From Aliishimia sp039978895 (GTDB lineage: Bacteria; Pseudomonadota; Alphaproteobacteria; Rhodobacterales; Rhodobacteraceae): 64,000 nucleotides of DNA. The notes under the pieces were generated by a model that saw only the letters and a program-made list of their open reading frames with translations, was not told where the DNA came from and did no database searches. Shown in pieces: positions 34,627 to 42,831 of this stretch. The position numbers and the translations under genes are program-made. Position 1 is the first letter of the stretch. The number at the start of each line of letters is the position of its first letter. Location of the stretch: assembly GCA_039978895.1 (NCBI GenBank), contig JBDWAL010000017.1, positions 198,876 through 262,875 of the forward strand, written 5' to 3'.

Positions 34627-35216
34627 CAGACCACTCCCTTCTGCGTGACGACTGTGGAGCGCGGCAGTGCCGCCACTTGATCGCCGCACGTAAAGATAAA
34701 ATCGAGACCAAGCGGGAAATGTCCCGCGTTATGCTGAAAAGCCTCTATCTCAGGCAACGACACGTTGTGCGTATCCTTGATACCCGGGCCAGATAAAACA
34801 GCGCCATTCGGCTCCAACCGCTCGGCCTGAACGATCAGCGTGGCAGACCTATCAGGGTATTGGGGCGAGCCGATTTGATACGAGTTTAGCGGCATCAGGT
34901 CGTCCCAAGCACCGACCGCGAACATACAGTGAGACGGCCCAACGACCGGTGCGCCCGTATGAAACGCAATCCAAGCACGTACTTCATCGCGGTCCAGCAC
35001 ACCCGCCAGATGCACAGGCGTGTCGGGGTCGCACAATGTCAACAAAACCACGCCCGTCGCGGGGGAGACGGGTGGTGGCGGTGCGGCTCCTGCAATGGTG
35101 TGGATCGTACCGGGACGGGCCATCGCTTCCATCACTTGACGAAAGGCTGCCGCAGAGGCGACTGCGGGATCCGCAAATCCGCCGCTAAGGGACTGGGACT
35201 GGGACTGGGACTGCAT
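34626..35216 (-). CDS. phnH: PhnH, C-P lyase core subunit
   Basis: A 196-residue PhnH-family protein, with 'GFADPAVASAAAFRQVMEAM' and 'ARPGTIHTIAGAAPPPPVSP' near the N-terminus and 'GPGIKDTHNVSLP' centrally. It associates with PhnGIJ in the core complex. The extreme N-terminus is a Gln-Ser repeat encoded by four exact AGTCCC hexamers (35189-35212), which is unusual. The start forms TGATG with phnG. Confidence 0.94.
   Translation of the reverse strand: MQSQSQSQSLSGGFADPAVASAAAFRQVMEAMARPGTIHTIAGAAPPPPVSPATGVVLLTLCDPDTPVHLAGVLDRDEVRAWIAFHTGAPVVGPSHCMFAVGAWDDLMPLNSYQIGSPQYPDRSATLIVQAERLEPNGAVLSGPGIKDTHNVSLPEIEAFQHNAGHFPLGLDFIFTCGDQVAALPRSTVVTQKGVV
35189..35212. repeat. Hexanucleotide microsatellite at the 5' end of phnH
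   Basis: Four exact copies of GGGACT (AGTCCC on the coding strand) encode a Gln-Ser repeat just inside the phnH start. Changes in copy number keep the frame. Confidence 0.85.
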
Positions 35217-35662
35217 CAGTCTTCTCCTCGCACCATTGTAAAGAAATCAACTTTTGTGGCTGCGGCTTTGGCGGCACGCGCATCCCTCTTCGCGGCTTGT
35301 TCCGCGTCGAGCACATCCAACACCTGCGTTTGCAATGTCTGTGCTGCTTCCGTTTGCATTAGGGCGTCCACCACGGCCACGGTCTCTGCATCGGCCTTAC
35401 TGCGCCCTTGAATGTAGGCATGGCCAACCTCCCCCGTGGCAAGCGTCAGCGCACAGCGCGTCACGGTGACTTCACCAAGATTGAACGGTCCACCTGTTGC
35501 ACCGGCGCGCGCCCGCACCATCGTACTGCCAATTTCGGGTGCACGCAGCCATGTGAAGGCTGGGCGCGTCACGACCCCGTCCAGCAAGTTGGCAACGCGC
35601 CCCTTAGGGGCTTTGGCCATTAGGCCGAGCCAATGTTGGCGCAGGGTATGGTCTTCGCTCAT
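35216..35662 (-). CDS. phnG: PhnG, C-P lyase core subunit
   Basis: A 148-residue PhnG-family subunit, recognisable from 'EIGSTMVRARAGATGGPFNL', 'GEVTVTRCALTLATGEVGHA' and 'YIQGRSKADAE'. It opens the minus-strand phnG-H-I-HAD-J-K-L-N operon. The start at 35662 ('MSEDHTLRQHW') is preferred, with ATG 35671 as an alternative. It is divergent from phnF, with the candidate PhnF operator between them. Confidence 0.93.
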   Translation of the reverse strand: MSEDHTLRQHWLGLMAKAPKGRVANLLDGVVTRPAFTWLRAPEIGSTMVRARAGATGGPFNLGEVTVTRCALTLATGEVGHAYIQGRSKADAETVAVVDALMQTEAAQTLQTQVLDVLDAEQAAKRDARAAKAAATKVDFFTMVRGED

Positions 35663-35689
35663 GTCTTTCATCTCGACAACTTTTCGATT

Positions 35690-35713
35690 TACTATACAAC
35701 TAGACACATACTA
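35690..35713. promoter_or_regulatory. Imperfect palindrome between phnG and phnF, candidate PhnF operator
   Basis: TACTATACAA-CTAG-ACACATACTA is a 24-bp imperfect palindrome centred on CTAG, with matching outer TAxTAT/ATAxTA. On the minus strand it overlaps TATAGT, a plausible phnG -10 box. The position suits repression by the divergent GntR/HutC-type PhnF. Binding is inferred. Confidence 0.5.
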
Positions 35714-35752
35714 ACATGTCCCATCGATTCCCCCAGCGGAGATTTGTGAATT

Positions 35753-36472
35753 TTGTATGACACTTCCCCCAGAACACCGATCTGGCAGGCCATCGCTCAA
35801 GCCTTGCGCGGTGATTTGGCCGAAGGGCGCTATGCGCCTGGTGACAAACTTCCGACCGAGGCAGCCTTGGCCGAGCGGTTCGGCGTCAACCGCCACACCG
35901 TGCGCCACGGGATTTCTGCATTGGTGGACGAGGGGTTAGTCCGCACGCGTCGCGGTGCGGGGGCTTTTGTGGCCTCAACGCCCACCGATTATCCCATCGG
36001 ACGCAAGGTCAGGTTCCACGACAATTTGATTGCAGCAGGACGACTGCCCGAAAAACGCGTTCTGCTGGTCGAAGATCGGGTCGCCACACACGGCGAGGCA
36101 CAGGCGCTTGCGATCCAAACGGGTGACCCGGTCTGTTCCTACCACGGGCTGTCCTTGGCCGATGGTCAGCCCATCGCAGTATTCGAAAGCATCTTTCCAC
36201 TGGCGCGGACTCCCGGAATTTCAACAGCCTTTCGCACGCATAGCAGCGTCACAGAGGCTTTGACCACCGTGGGTGTGCCAGATTACACCCGTGCGTCCAC
36301 GCGGCTGACGGCGGTGCGGGCCAACGCGACACAGGCTCTGCACTTGGAAATGGCAGAGGGGGATCCGCTGCTACGGTCTTCAGGCGTGAATGTCGATCTG
36401 GCAGGCAATCCCATCGAGTATGGGCGCACGTGGTTTGTCGGGGATCGGGTGACGCTAACCCTTGAGAGTTAG
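35753..36472 (+). CDS. phnF: PhnF, GntR/HutC-family regulator of the phn genes
   Basis: A 239-residue GntR regulator with winged helix ('PIWQAIAQALRGDLAEGRYA', 'GDKLPTEAALAERFGVNRHT', 'GLVRTRRGAGAFVA') and a C-terminal UTRA ligand domain ('GEAQALAIQTGDPVCSYHGL', 'GNPIEYGRTWFVGDRV'). The only available start is the TTG at 35753, preceded 10 nt earlier by GCGGAG and directly by an in-frame stop. It is divergent from phnG and convergent with the glycerophosphodiesterase gene. It probably represses phnG onward. Confidence 0.93.
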   Translation: MYDTSPRTPIWQAIAQALRGDLAEGRYAPGDKLPTEAALAERFGVNRHTVRHGISALVDEGLVRTRRGAGAFVASTPTDYPIGRKVRFHDNLIAAGRLPEKRVLLVEDRVATHGEAQALAIQTGDPVCSYHGLSLADGQPIAVFESIFPLARTPGISTAFRTHSSVTEALTTVGVPDYTRASTRLTAVRANATQALHLEMAEGDPLLRSSGVNVDLAGNPIEYGRTWFVGDRVTLTLES

Positions 36473-36486
36473 TGGACGGAAAATCA

Positions 36487-36517
36487 AAACGGCCCCGCCC
36501 GAAACAGGCGAGGTCGT
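36487..36517. terminator. Bidirectional-type terminator between phnF and the GDPD gene
   Basis: ACGGCCCCGCC-CGAAACA-GGCGAGGTCGT forms an 11-bp stem with one mismatch and one G-U pair. On the minus strand the stem is followed by TTTTGATTTT, which suits the end of the phnC-to-GDPD operon. On the plus strand it lies 14 bp after the phnF stop. Confidence 0.7.
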
Positions 36518-36536
36518 TACGTTCATAACGGATGCG

Positions 36537-37751
36537 TCATTGAAGACCCATACAATTGGCATAATACGTCACAGTCGCGGGCCAATCCGAAAAGATACCC
36601 TCGACCCCAACGTCCTGCGCCAGAACGTCGATCAACTCATACATCACGCCATCGCTGTTTACCGCGTCTGCAATGGACTGGTAATACCACCCCCCGCCAT
36701 CAACGAGCGGGCCAGAGCGTTCGATGGTCCATGTGATGATCTTGATGTTCGCAGCCTTGGCGTGGATCGCCAATTCAGAAGGGACGATCTCACCCCCTTC
36801 AAGTGTGACCAACATCCAAGTGGGTGGCGCGATGTAGTTGACGCCCATGGCCTTTAGTTCGTCCATAGTGTTGGGCCATGTCGACGCATCCATCGGAGAA
36901 TAGCCTTCAATGTCGTATTCATCCATCAAGTAAACCGCCTGCGATCCATATTCCGGCGCGGCCTCAATCCAAAAGAGTATGTCGTCGAGGTTAAAGGATT
37001 GAAGCCAAACATCTGACGCAGGAATTCCAGCGGCCACATATTCGTCGACTAACTTTTGCGCATAATCTTCTTGCGTGAAACCATTGAATGGCATCTCGAC
37101 CGAAGGCGATTTCAGCTCCGGCGTGAACCGCGCACCAAGATCGCGGAACAATTCTATGGATTCTGCGTGTGTCATCAGCATCGCAGACTCAGTTGAATAC
37201 AAATCAGTGCGCCAGCCCGCTGTACCGTCAAGGTAAGCCTCAATCGTCGCTGCAGATCGATCGGCCGCGTCCATTTTGGGCGTCAACGTCCGGTACTCGT
37301 CTAGAGTAATTTCTGATGTGCGGCATTCGGCGGTGGCACGTGTGTCGCCAGTTGCGGGCGTGAACGGCGTTAGGCACGTTGACGCCAATGGCGTCGCGAG
37401 AATGTTTGTCGTTGTGTGCAAATCGTTCTGTGCATGGCGGCAAACCAGTTCGAGGTCGGCCGTGAATGTCACATCACATTCCAGAATGCCCGCCCCCATC
37501 AGTGCCGCGGCACGGTTGGACTCTACAGTATGCTCTGGAAATTGCATCGGCGCACCACGGTGGCCAATGGAAAATTGCGACATGGATGCCTCTTGGTTTT
37601 GGCAAGATTGCAATTTGTCCTTTAGCGGGCCGTCTTCCATCCGGTCAATCAGATAGAACGGACGTGGGCCGTATTCGACGCGGTCAATCGTTTGTGCGAC
37701 CGCAGGTGCAGCCACGAGTGTTGCGGTGGTCAATGCGATGATACGAAGCAT
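36537..37751 (-). CDS. Periplasmic glycerophosphodiester phosphodiesterase-family protein
   Basis: A 404-residue protein with a Sec signal ('MLRIIALTTATLVAAPAVA') and a GDPD TIM-barrel. It contains 'FSIGHRGAPMQFPEHTVES' with the catalytic HRG and Glu, 'ILECDVTFTAD' (ExD metal ligands) and 'VCRHAQND' with the second His. An insertion of about 60 residues follows that His. GDPD enzymes release glycerol 3-phosphate from glycerophosphodiesters, so this one probably feeds phosphorus uptake. It is the last gene of the phnC-D-E-E operon, after the hexapeptide transferase. It might also liberate phosphonates from phosphonolipid headgroups, which is speculation. Confidence 0.88.
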   Translation of the reverse strand: MLRIIALTTATLVAAPAVAQTIDRVEYGPRPFYLIDRMEDGPLKDKLQSCQNQEASMSQFSIGHRGAPMQFPEHTVESNRAAALMGAGILECDVTFTADLELVCRHAQNDLHTTTNILATPLASTCLTPFTPATGDTRATAECRTSEITLDEYRTLTPKMDAADRSAATIEAYLDGTAGWRTDLYSTESAMLMTHAESIELFRDLGARFTPELKSPSVEMPFNGFTQEDYAQKLVDEYVAAGIPASDVWLQSFNLDDILFWIEAAPEYGSQAVYLMDEYDIEGYSPMDASTWPNTMDELKAMGVNYIAPPTWMLVTLEGGEIVPSELAIHAKAANIKIITWTIERSGPLVDGGGWYYQSIADAVNSDGVMYELIDVLAQDVGVEGIFSDWPATVTYYANCMGLQ

Positions 37752-37852
37752 GGTTTTCCCCTTGCTATTAATGCTTGGTTTACGGTGATCGGGTCATATG
37801 GTTGGCCCGTAACAGAAACGTCAAAAGTTCATAAAGGAAGGCCACGACCGGG

Positions 37853-38470
37853 CTAGCCTTCGTATTTTTCCAAGAATGCCTCGGCCTTCATTGCTCGAAA
37901 GTCATTTAGCGCCACGCGTAATGCATCATGGCTCCAATCCCACCAGCCCAGCGCGATGAGACGCTCTGCGATGGCGCGGGGTTGGCGCAATCGCATTGGT
38001 TTGGCAGGTGTGCCCGCAACGATCGTGTAAGGCGCGACGTCTTTTGTGACAACGGCGCCTGCGGCCACGACCGCACCGTCGCCCAACGTCACATCTGGTT
38101 TGACCATCACGCCAGCACCGATCCACGTATCATGCCCGACATGGGCAATGCGCGACTGGCGACGTTCAAAAAACGCTTCGTCGCGGGTGGTATCGTCCCA
38201 ATAATCCGCCGAACGATAAAGAAAATGGTGGCACGCTGCCGTGTCCAAAGGATGGTCCGTCGCACCGATCCTGCTGAACGCTGCAATATTGGCGAATTTG
38301 CCAATTCGCGCGTTTGCGATGTCGGCATAGCGGTCGCAGTAAGAATAATCCCCAAAACTCGCGTTATTTAGGCGGCTGCCACGTCCGATTTCGACATAGG
38401 CACCAAAGGTGCTGTCGGTGATGTCGCAGTCGGGGTGGATGAATGGGTCGGTCGCGCTCAGTCGGGGCAT
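37853..38470 (-). CDS. Hexapeptide-repeat transferase of the phosphonate locus
   Basis: A 205-residue left-handed beta-helix protein of the DapH/GlmU-like acyltransferase type that accompanies C-P lyase genes (the family described as phosphonate-metabolism hexapeptide protein). Hexapeptide repeats are clear near residues 130-170 ('HDTWIGAGVMVKPDVTLGDG', 'AVVAAGAVVTKDVAPYTIVA'), followed by 'GTPAKPMRLR'. It may acetylate an aminophosphonate. It begins 2 nt after the stop of the 94-codon ORF and so shares its transcript. Confidence 0.92.
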   Translation of the reverse strand: MPRLSATDPFIHPDCDITDSTFGAYVEIGRGSRLNNASFGDYSYCDRYADIANARIGKFANIAAFSRIGATDHPLDTAACHHFLYRSADYWDDTTRDEAFFERRQSRIAHVGHDTWIGAGVMVKPDVTLGDGAVVAAGAVVTKDVAPYTIVAGTPAKPMRLRQPRAIAERLIALGWWDWSHDALRVALNDFRAMKAEAFLEKYEG

Positions 38471-38472
38471 GA

Positions 38473-38757
38473 TCAGAAACCTATTTCTTCGCCAGAAAAG
38501 CGGAAGAACCTACTCACCTCAGCAATGGTCAGTCCTGCAGCAATATCAAGGTTGCCTACTGCGACTGCGTTTTGGTCCTCATCTGCGTCCATCTCGCCCA
38601 TGTCCGCACCCACCAAACCCGGATCCAAAGACACGACAGGGGTTCCGTCCCGCCCATCGCAGGTTGTGCCAATGACTGTGTGTTCGCGCGCGGTGGCACC
38701 CGCCGTCAATGCAAACCCGATGCATTGATCCACAACTGTAATCAGGTGGGTTATCAT
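38473..38757 (-). CDS. Small 94-residue protein coupled to phnE, unrecognised
   Basis: I do not recognise a family. The predicted protein is acidic, with 'LTAGATAREHTVIGTTC' then 'GDGRDGTP'-like and 'MGEMDADEDQNAVAVGN' stretches, and has no signal peptide or membrane segment. What argues that it is real is position: its ATG overlaps the phnE stop by ATGA, and its stop lies 2 nt before the transferase start. It therefore fills the operon exactly, with no spare bases. It could be a small component of phosphonate metabolism or of the transferase, or a decayed gene that keeps the frame. Confidence 0.6.
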   Translation of the reverse strand: MITHLITVVDQCIGFALTAGATAREHTVIGTTCDGRDGTPVVSLDPGLVGADMGEMDADEDQNAVAVGNLDIAAGLTIAEVSRFFRFSGEEIGF

Positions 38758-40070
38758 CCGTCTTTGGTTCCGATCAATTTACCGCGCAACCAGCCCGACA
38801 GCCAGTCCATCAACATGACCATCAAGATGATCAAGATGATGTAATAGGCGACTTCCTCCCAATCTTTTTGAGTTTGGATCGCCTGCGTCAACATCAGACC
38901 AATGCCGCCGCCCGTTATCGCGCCAATGATCGTCGCGGAGCGGGTATTGGATTCGAGAAAATATAAGACCTGTGCCAGCAGAACAGGGACGACTTGCGGG
39001 ATGACCCCGAACCGATACCTTTGGAGAGGTTTCGCACCTGTCGATGTCACACCTTCAATTTGCTTGTCGTCCACGTTTTCAAGCGCCTCAGAGAACGTCT
39101 TGCCGAATGTTCCCGTGTCGGTGATCAATATGGCCAAAGCACCAGTCAACGGGCCCGGTCCGAATGCACGGGCAAGAACCACTGTCCAGATCAACGCATC
39201 GACGCCACGTACAAAATCAAACAGACGGCGTGTAGTCGCACGCAACAGCATGATCGGCGTAAAACGTTTGGCGGCCATGAACGCCAGTGGCAGTGCGATC
39301 ATGGCAGCCCCCATCGTCCCAAGGAACGCCATCAGGATCGTCTCACCGATGGCCCAAGCGATATCCTTGTGCCGCCACATTTTGTTGTTCCAAAAATCGG
39401 AAACTGCGCCTTGGACGTTGCCACGGCTAGGGTCAATCAGTTCACCAAACAAGATTTTCCCAACACTTGCCCCGTGATACGGGCTGTCGAGCGTGAACCA
39501 GAACAGCTCCCAGCCCGCGAAATAGTTGAAAACTTCGGTTTTTGAGCCCGTAAGCGTGATCCGACCCTGGGGCGTGGTGATCGCGACACGGCGGTCGGAC
39601 GCATTGATCCAATCAGGCAGGTCTGTGGGCAGATTGGTGGTGACTGTGCGGCCTTCTGCCTGTGCTTCAACCAGACCAAAACCCGGAATGTCGACCTCTG
39701 TTCGGTTGTCGGGCAGGAAACGCACTATCGTGTCGCCACCCAGATCAACGGTAATATTTTCAGTGCCGCTGACCCAAGCAGGGCGTTCGCCTTCGGGGTA
39801 TTCTCCCTTGCGCTCGCCCTCAACGGCAAAAGTAATTTCGTCGTTGCGATTGTCGCGGGTGACATGAACCTTGTGGGACCAGATGTCGGAGGTCAGCGTG
39901 CGCGCGTTGTCCATGTTGGCGCGCTGGACCAAGCCCGGCAGATCAAAAGCAAAGAAGATATAGATAAAATAGACCAAAATCAGCGCAGGCAAGCCAAAGG
40001 TGAACAAACGCTTACGGAAAAACAGGCCTTCGGCGTGGGTTTTAGCGGCTTGGATATCGACGGCGGTCAT
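38754..40070 (-). CDS. phnE: PhnE, phosphonate ABC transporter permease with periplasmic insert
   Basis: A 438-residue PhnE-type permease. The C-terminal 220 residues carry the normal permease core ('WAIGETILMAFLGTMGAAMI', 'EALENVDDKQIEGVTSTGAK', 'SATIIGAITGGGIGLMLTQA'). Between the first helix (about 30-50) and the core lies a hydrophilic segment of about 150 residues with beta-like character ('KVHVTRDNRNDEITFAVEGE'), probably periplasmic. Typical PhnE proteins are about 260-290 residues. It pairs with the second PhnE gene, which overlaps it by ATGA. Confidence 0.92.
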   Translation of the reverse strand: MTAVDIQAAKTHAEGLFFRKRLFTFGLPALILVYFIYIFFAFDLPGLVQRANMDNARTLTSDIWSHKVHVTRDNRNDEITFAVEGERKGEYPEGERPAWVSGTENITVDLGGDTIVRFLPDNRTEVDIPGFGLVEAQAEGRTVTTNLPTDLPDWINASDRRVAITTPQGRITLTGSKTEVFNYFAGWELFWFTLDSPYHGASVGKILFGELIDPSRGNVQGAVSDFWNNKMWRHKDIAWAIGETILMAFLGTMGAAMIALPLAFMAAKRFTPIMLLRATTRRLFDFVRGVDALIWTVVLARAFGPGPLTGALAILITDTGTFGKTFSEALENVDDKQIEGVTSTGAKPLQRYRFGVIPQVVPVLLAQVLYFLESNTRSATIIGAITGGGIGLMLTQAIQTQKDWEEVAYYIILIILMVMLMDWLSGWLRGKLIGTKDG

Positions 40071-40951
40071 TGGGCCTGTCCTTCGGTCAAACGGTTGCGG
40101 TATCGGCTTGAGACTTGGTCAAAGAACACGATCGTGCCGAACAGCAGCACAAAGATCGCTGCGGCCTCATCGAACCGGCCCGGTCCCCAGGCCATCGCAT
40201 TGCGCAACTCGTACCCAAGGCCGCCCGCACCTACGAAACCCAGAATGGCTGAAGCACGAATGTTGATTTCAAACCGAAGCAGTATGTAGCTGACGTAATT
40301 TGGCGCGACCTGCGGCAAGACGCCGAGCAGCATCCGCTGCGTCCATGTCGCCCCCGTTGAGGCCAACCCCTCAACAGGCTTAAGGTCGGCATTCTCGGCA
40401 ACCTCGGAAAACATCTTGGCCAGCGCACCGGCGGTGTGCAGCGCAATCGCGATCATCGCAGGCACAGGACCGCCGCCCAGAACAAAAATGAGAACCAGCG
40501 CGATCACAATTTCAGGGATCGCACGCAGAATATCAGAAAACCGGCGAAAAAGCGGGATCAGCCGTGGCCATTTCGCAAGACCCCGCGTCCCCAACAGAGA
40601 CAGGATAAGGCCACCGACGGCACCGATGATCGTCGAGACCGCAGCGATATTTATGGTTTCAACAAGGGCTGGGAAAAACTTGGCAATCAGGCTTGGCAGG
40701 TCGCTACGTTTGTCCCAGGCTTCGGCCAGCACTTCACCGGGGTAGTCGCCGATTTGGTGCAGCCCGTTCCAGAACCCGCCTGCATTGCGCTCATCTGCAA
40801 CGTTGAAACCAGACACCATCAAGACCACGAAAATCAACAGCGCCAAGCCACTATAGAGCCTGCGCCGCCCGACCTGTGCAAGGTAACTTTCGCGAATGTC
40901 GCCAGCACTTGGAGTGCCTGCCGTATCTGTTAATATCATGATGCCCCACAC
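40067..40951 (-). CDS. phnE: PhnE, phosphonate ABC transporter permease
   Basis: A 294-residue PhnE permease of ordinary length, with the coupling loop 'VAENADLKPVEGLASTGATW' and 'ASAILGFVGAGGLGYELRNA'. With the other PhnE it should form the membrane channel of the PhnCDE importer. It follows phnD by 54 nt. Confidence 0.94.
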   Translation of the reverse strand: MWGIMILTDTAGTPSAGDIRESYLAQVGRRRLYSGLALLIFVVLMVSGFNVADERNAGGFWNGLHQIGDYPGEVLAEAWDKRSDLPSLIAKFFPALVETINIAAVSTIIGAVGGLILSLLGTRGLAKWPRLIPLFRRFSDILRAIPEIVIALVLIFVLGGGPVPAMIAIALHTAGALAKMFSEVAENADLKPVEGLASTGATWTQRMLLGVLPQVAPNYVSYILLRFEINIRASAILGFVGAGGLGYELRNAMAWGPGRFDEAAAIFVLLFGTIVFFDQVSSRYRNRLTEGQAQ

Positions 40952-41005
40952 AAAAATACCGGCCGCCCCCTAAGCAAAGGCGACCGGACTCGTCATTGAA
41001 AATTC

Positions 41006-41917
41006 TTAGTTGCCGATCACGGACTGACGGGCCGCAACGATGCTTTCGTAAGTCGCGTGGGTTACGGGGACGAAGCCGAGCGTGTCACCCGCAGCAACAC
41101 CGTAAGCACATTCCCGATCGCGCTCATAAAGTGTGTCGACCAGTTCAGTCATCGTCGCTTTAACGTCCGCTGGCAGGTCGGTACGCAGAACAACGGGACC
41201 TTCCGGGATCACGTTGGAAATCCAGATCTGCTGCAAGTCGTTCATATCCACGAGGCCCGCATCAACCGCACGGCGCAGCGCGCCGGAGTTATAGCCGTCT
41301 TCCCATTCGCCTTGCGCATCCGCCCAGGTCACGCCCGCGTCAATGTCACCGTTTGCAACAGCAACAATGGTCTGCTCGTGACCACCTGTGAAGGTCACTT
41401 CACCGAAGTAATCACCAGAGTCCATTGTGGCGCCAGTCGCCTGCGGGATTTCGATGGACGGAATCAAGTAGCCAGATGTGGAGTTCGGATCACCAAAGCC
41501 AAAGACCTTTCCTTGCACATCGTTCAGACCTTCGATGCCACTGTCCACACGTGCAAAACCAATGGAGTGGTAGCCAATCGACCCGTCAAGGTTTTGCTTA
41601 ACCAGCACCGGTTCAACCGCCTCTGGGTTTTGCAGGTATGTCGCAGCATAAGACGATGCGCCAAGCCACGCCATGTCGATGGTGCCGCCCAGCAGGCCCT
41701 GAATAACACCGTTGTAGTCGGCAGGGGCGAACAGTTTTGTCTCAACGCCCAAGGCTTCGGTCGTGTATTCCTGCATGCAGGCGTACTTGTTCATCCGGTC
41801 CTGCGCGTTTTCGCCGCCCAGAATGCCGATGCGGAATTCGGTGATTTTTGCGTCCTGAGCGATGGCAGGGGCAGCAAGAGCTGTGGTAGCCAGAGCGGCT
41901 GTAATTAACTTTTTCAT
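41006..41917 (-). CDS. phnD: PhnD, phosphonate-binding periplasmic protein
   Basis: A 303-residue periplasmic receptor with a Sec signal ('MKKLITAALATTALAAPAIA'). The PhnD-family segments 'FRIGILGGENAQDRMNKYAC', 'GVIQGLLGGTIDMAWLGASS', 'FGFGDPNSTSGYLIPSIEI' and 'VTWADAQGEWE' are present. The Ser-Thr-Ser in 'DPNSTSG' normally binds the phosphonate oxygens. ATG 41917 has GGAGATACTG upstream. It lies 50 bp after phnC. Confidence 0.96.
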   Translation of the reverse strand: MKKLITAALATTALAAPAIAQDAKITEFRIGILGGENAQDRMNKYACMQEYTTEALGVETKLFAPADYNGVIQGLLGGTIDMAWLGASSYAATYLQNPEAVEPVLVKQNLDGSIGYHSIGFARVDSGIEGLNDVQGKVFGFGDPNSTSGYLIPSIEIPQATGATMDSGDYFGEVTFTGGHEQTIVAVANGDIDAGVTWADAQGEWEDGYNSGALRRAVDAGLVDMNDLQQIWISNVIPEGPVVLRTDLPADVKATMTELVDTLYERDRECAYGVAAGDTLGFVPVTHATYESIVAARQSVIGN

Positions 41918-41967
41918 CAGTATCTCCATGGAGTGACTAGAGCGCCTGTTCGCGCGGGCAAACTGGT

Positions 41968-42783
41968 TCAGGCGACAGCCTCGATTTTGGGTGCGTCGGT
42001 TCTGTCCAGTGTTTCGATTTCGGTTGATGTGGCGGCTTCGGAAAAATCAGCGCCTGCCCCGTAGATGTCGCGTGCGGCACCGGTGGTGAGTTGTGCCGGC
42101 GTGCCGTCAAAAACGATCCGCCCGTCACGCATACCAATCACGCGGTCACAATAGCGGCGCGCCGTATCCAAAGTGTGCAAATTCGCGATAACCATGCGCC
42201 CGTCTTCTTCATGGATGTCACGCAAGGATTGCATCACGACCTGTGCATTCATCGGGTCGAGCGAAGCAATTGGTTCATCCGCCAGAATAATTGCGGGGTC
42301 TTGCATCAAGGCGCGTGCGATCGCCACGCGCTGTTGTTGACCACCTGAGAGGGCTTCGGCGCGTTTGGGCGCCTGTTCCGCGATGCCAAGACGCTCCAGA
42401 ATATCGATGGCTTTGTGGATGTCGGACTTGGGATAGAGGTTGAACATCGTCGCCAACGTGGAGCGGCGGTTCAACGTGCCGTGCAGCACATTTGACACCA
42501 CATCCATCCGCGGAACCAGATTGAACTGTTGAAAAATCATCGCGCAGCGCGATTGCCACTGACGCCGCGCTGCACCGCGCATCGCCGTCACATCTTCGCC
42601 TTGAAAAATGACTGTCCCATCCGACGCATCGCTCAGCCGATTGAGCATCCGCAAAAGCGTCGATTTCCCAGCGCCGGAGCGCCCGATTATGCCAATCATG
42701 GCGGGTTCATCAATTTGGATATTGGCCGAATCTACGGCGACTTTATCGCCAAATTGTTTCGTCAGTCCGCAAATGCTTAGCAT
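41968..42783 (-). CDS. phnC: PhnC, phosphonate ABC transporter ATPase
   Basis: A 271-residue ATPase of the phosphonate importer: Walker A 'GRSGAGKST', 'IFQQFNLVPRMDVVSNVLHG', signature 'LSGGQQQRVAIARAL', Walker B 'IILADEPIASLDP' and H-loop 'IANLHTLDTA', the PhnC form of this loop. ATG 42783 follows GGGGGATGAC; upstream in-frame extension is not supported. It is the first gene of the phnC-D-E-E-orf-transferase-GDPD operon, with the Pho-box array 50 bp upstream. Confidence 0.95.
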   Translation of the reverse strand: MLSICGLTKQFGDKVAVDSANIQIDEPAMIGIIGRSGAGKSTLLRMLNRLSDASDGTVIFQGEDVTAMRGAARRQWQSRCAMIFQQFNLVPRMDVVSNVLHGTLNRRSTLATMFNLYPKSDIHKAIDILERLGIAEQAPKRAEALSGGQQQRVAIARALMQDPAIILADEPIASLDPMNAQVVMQSLRDIHEEDGRMVIANLHTLDTARRYCDRVIGMRDGRIVFDGTPAQLTTGAARDIYGAGADFSEAATSTEIETLDRTDAPKIEAVA

Positions 42784-42831
42784 GTCATCCCCCGATGAAT
42801 TTGAGGAATGCGTAAGTCTGCAATTCAACGC

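Noticed and set aside
33970..34680. 236-codon plus-strand frame antisense to phnI
   Set aside because: A codon-bias shadow of phnI with no family pattern and no ribosome site.
37820..37866. Inverted repeat GAAGGC...GCCTTC at the end of the hexapeptide transferase gene
   Set aside because: It overlaps the stop codon, lacks a U-tract on either strand and the downstream GDPD gene appears co-transcribed, so I do not call a terminator.
41057..41908. 283-codon plus-strand frame antisense to phnD
   Set aside because: Length comes from the codon bias of phnD; the composition (Arg/His/Cys rich) is not protein-like.
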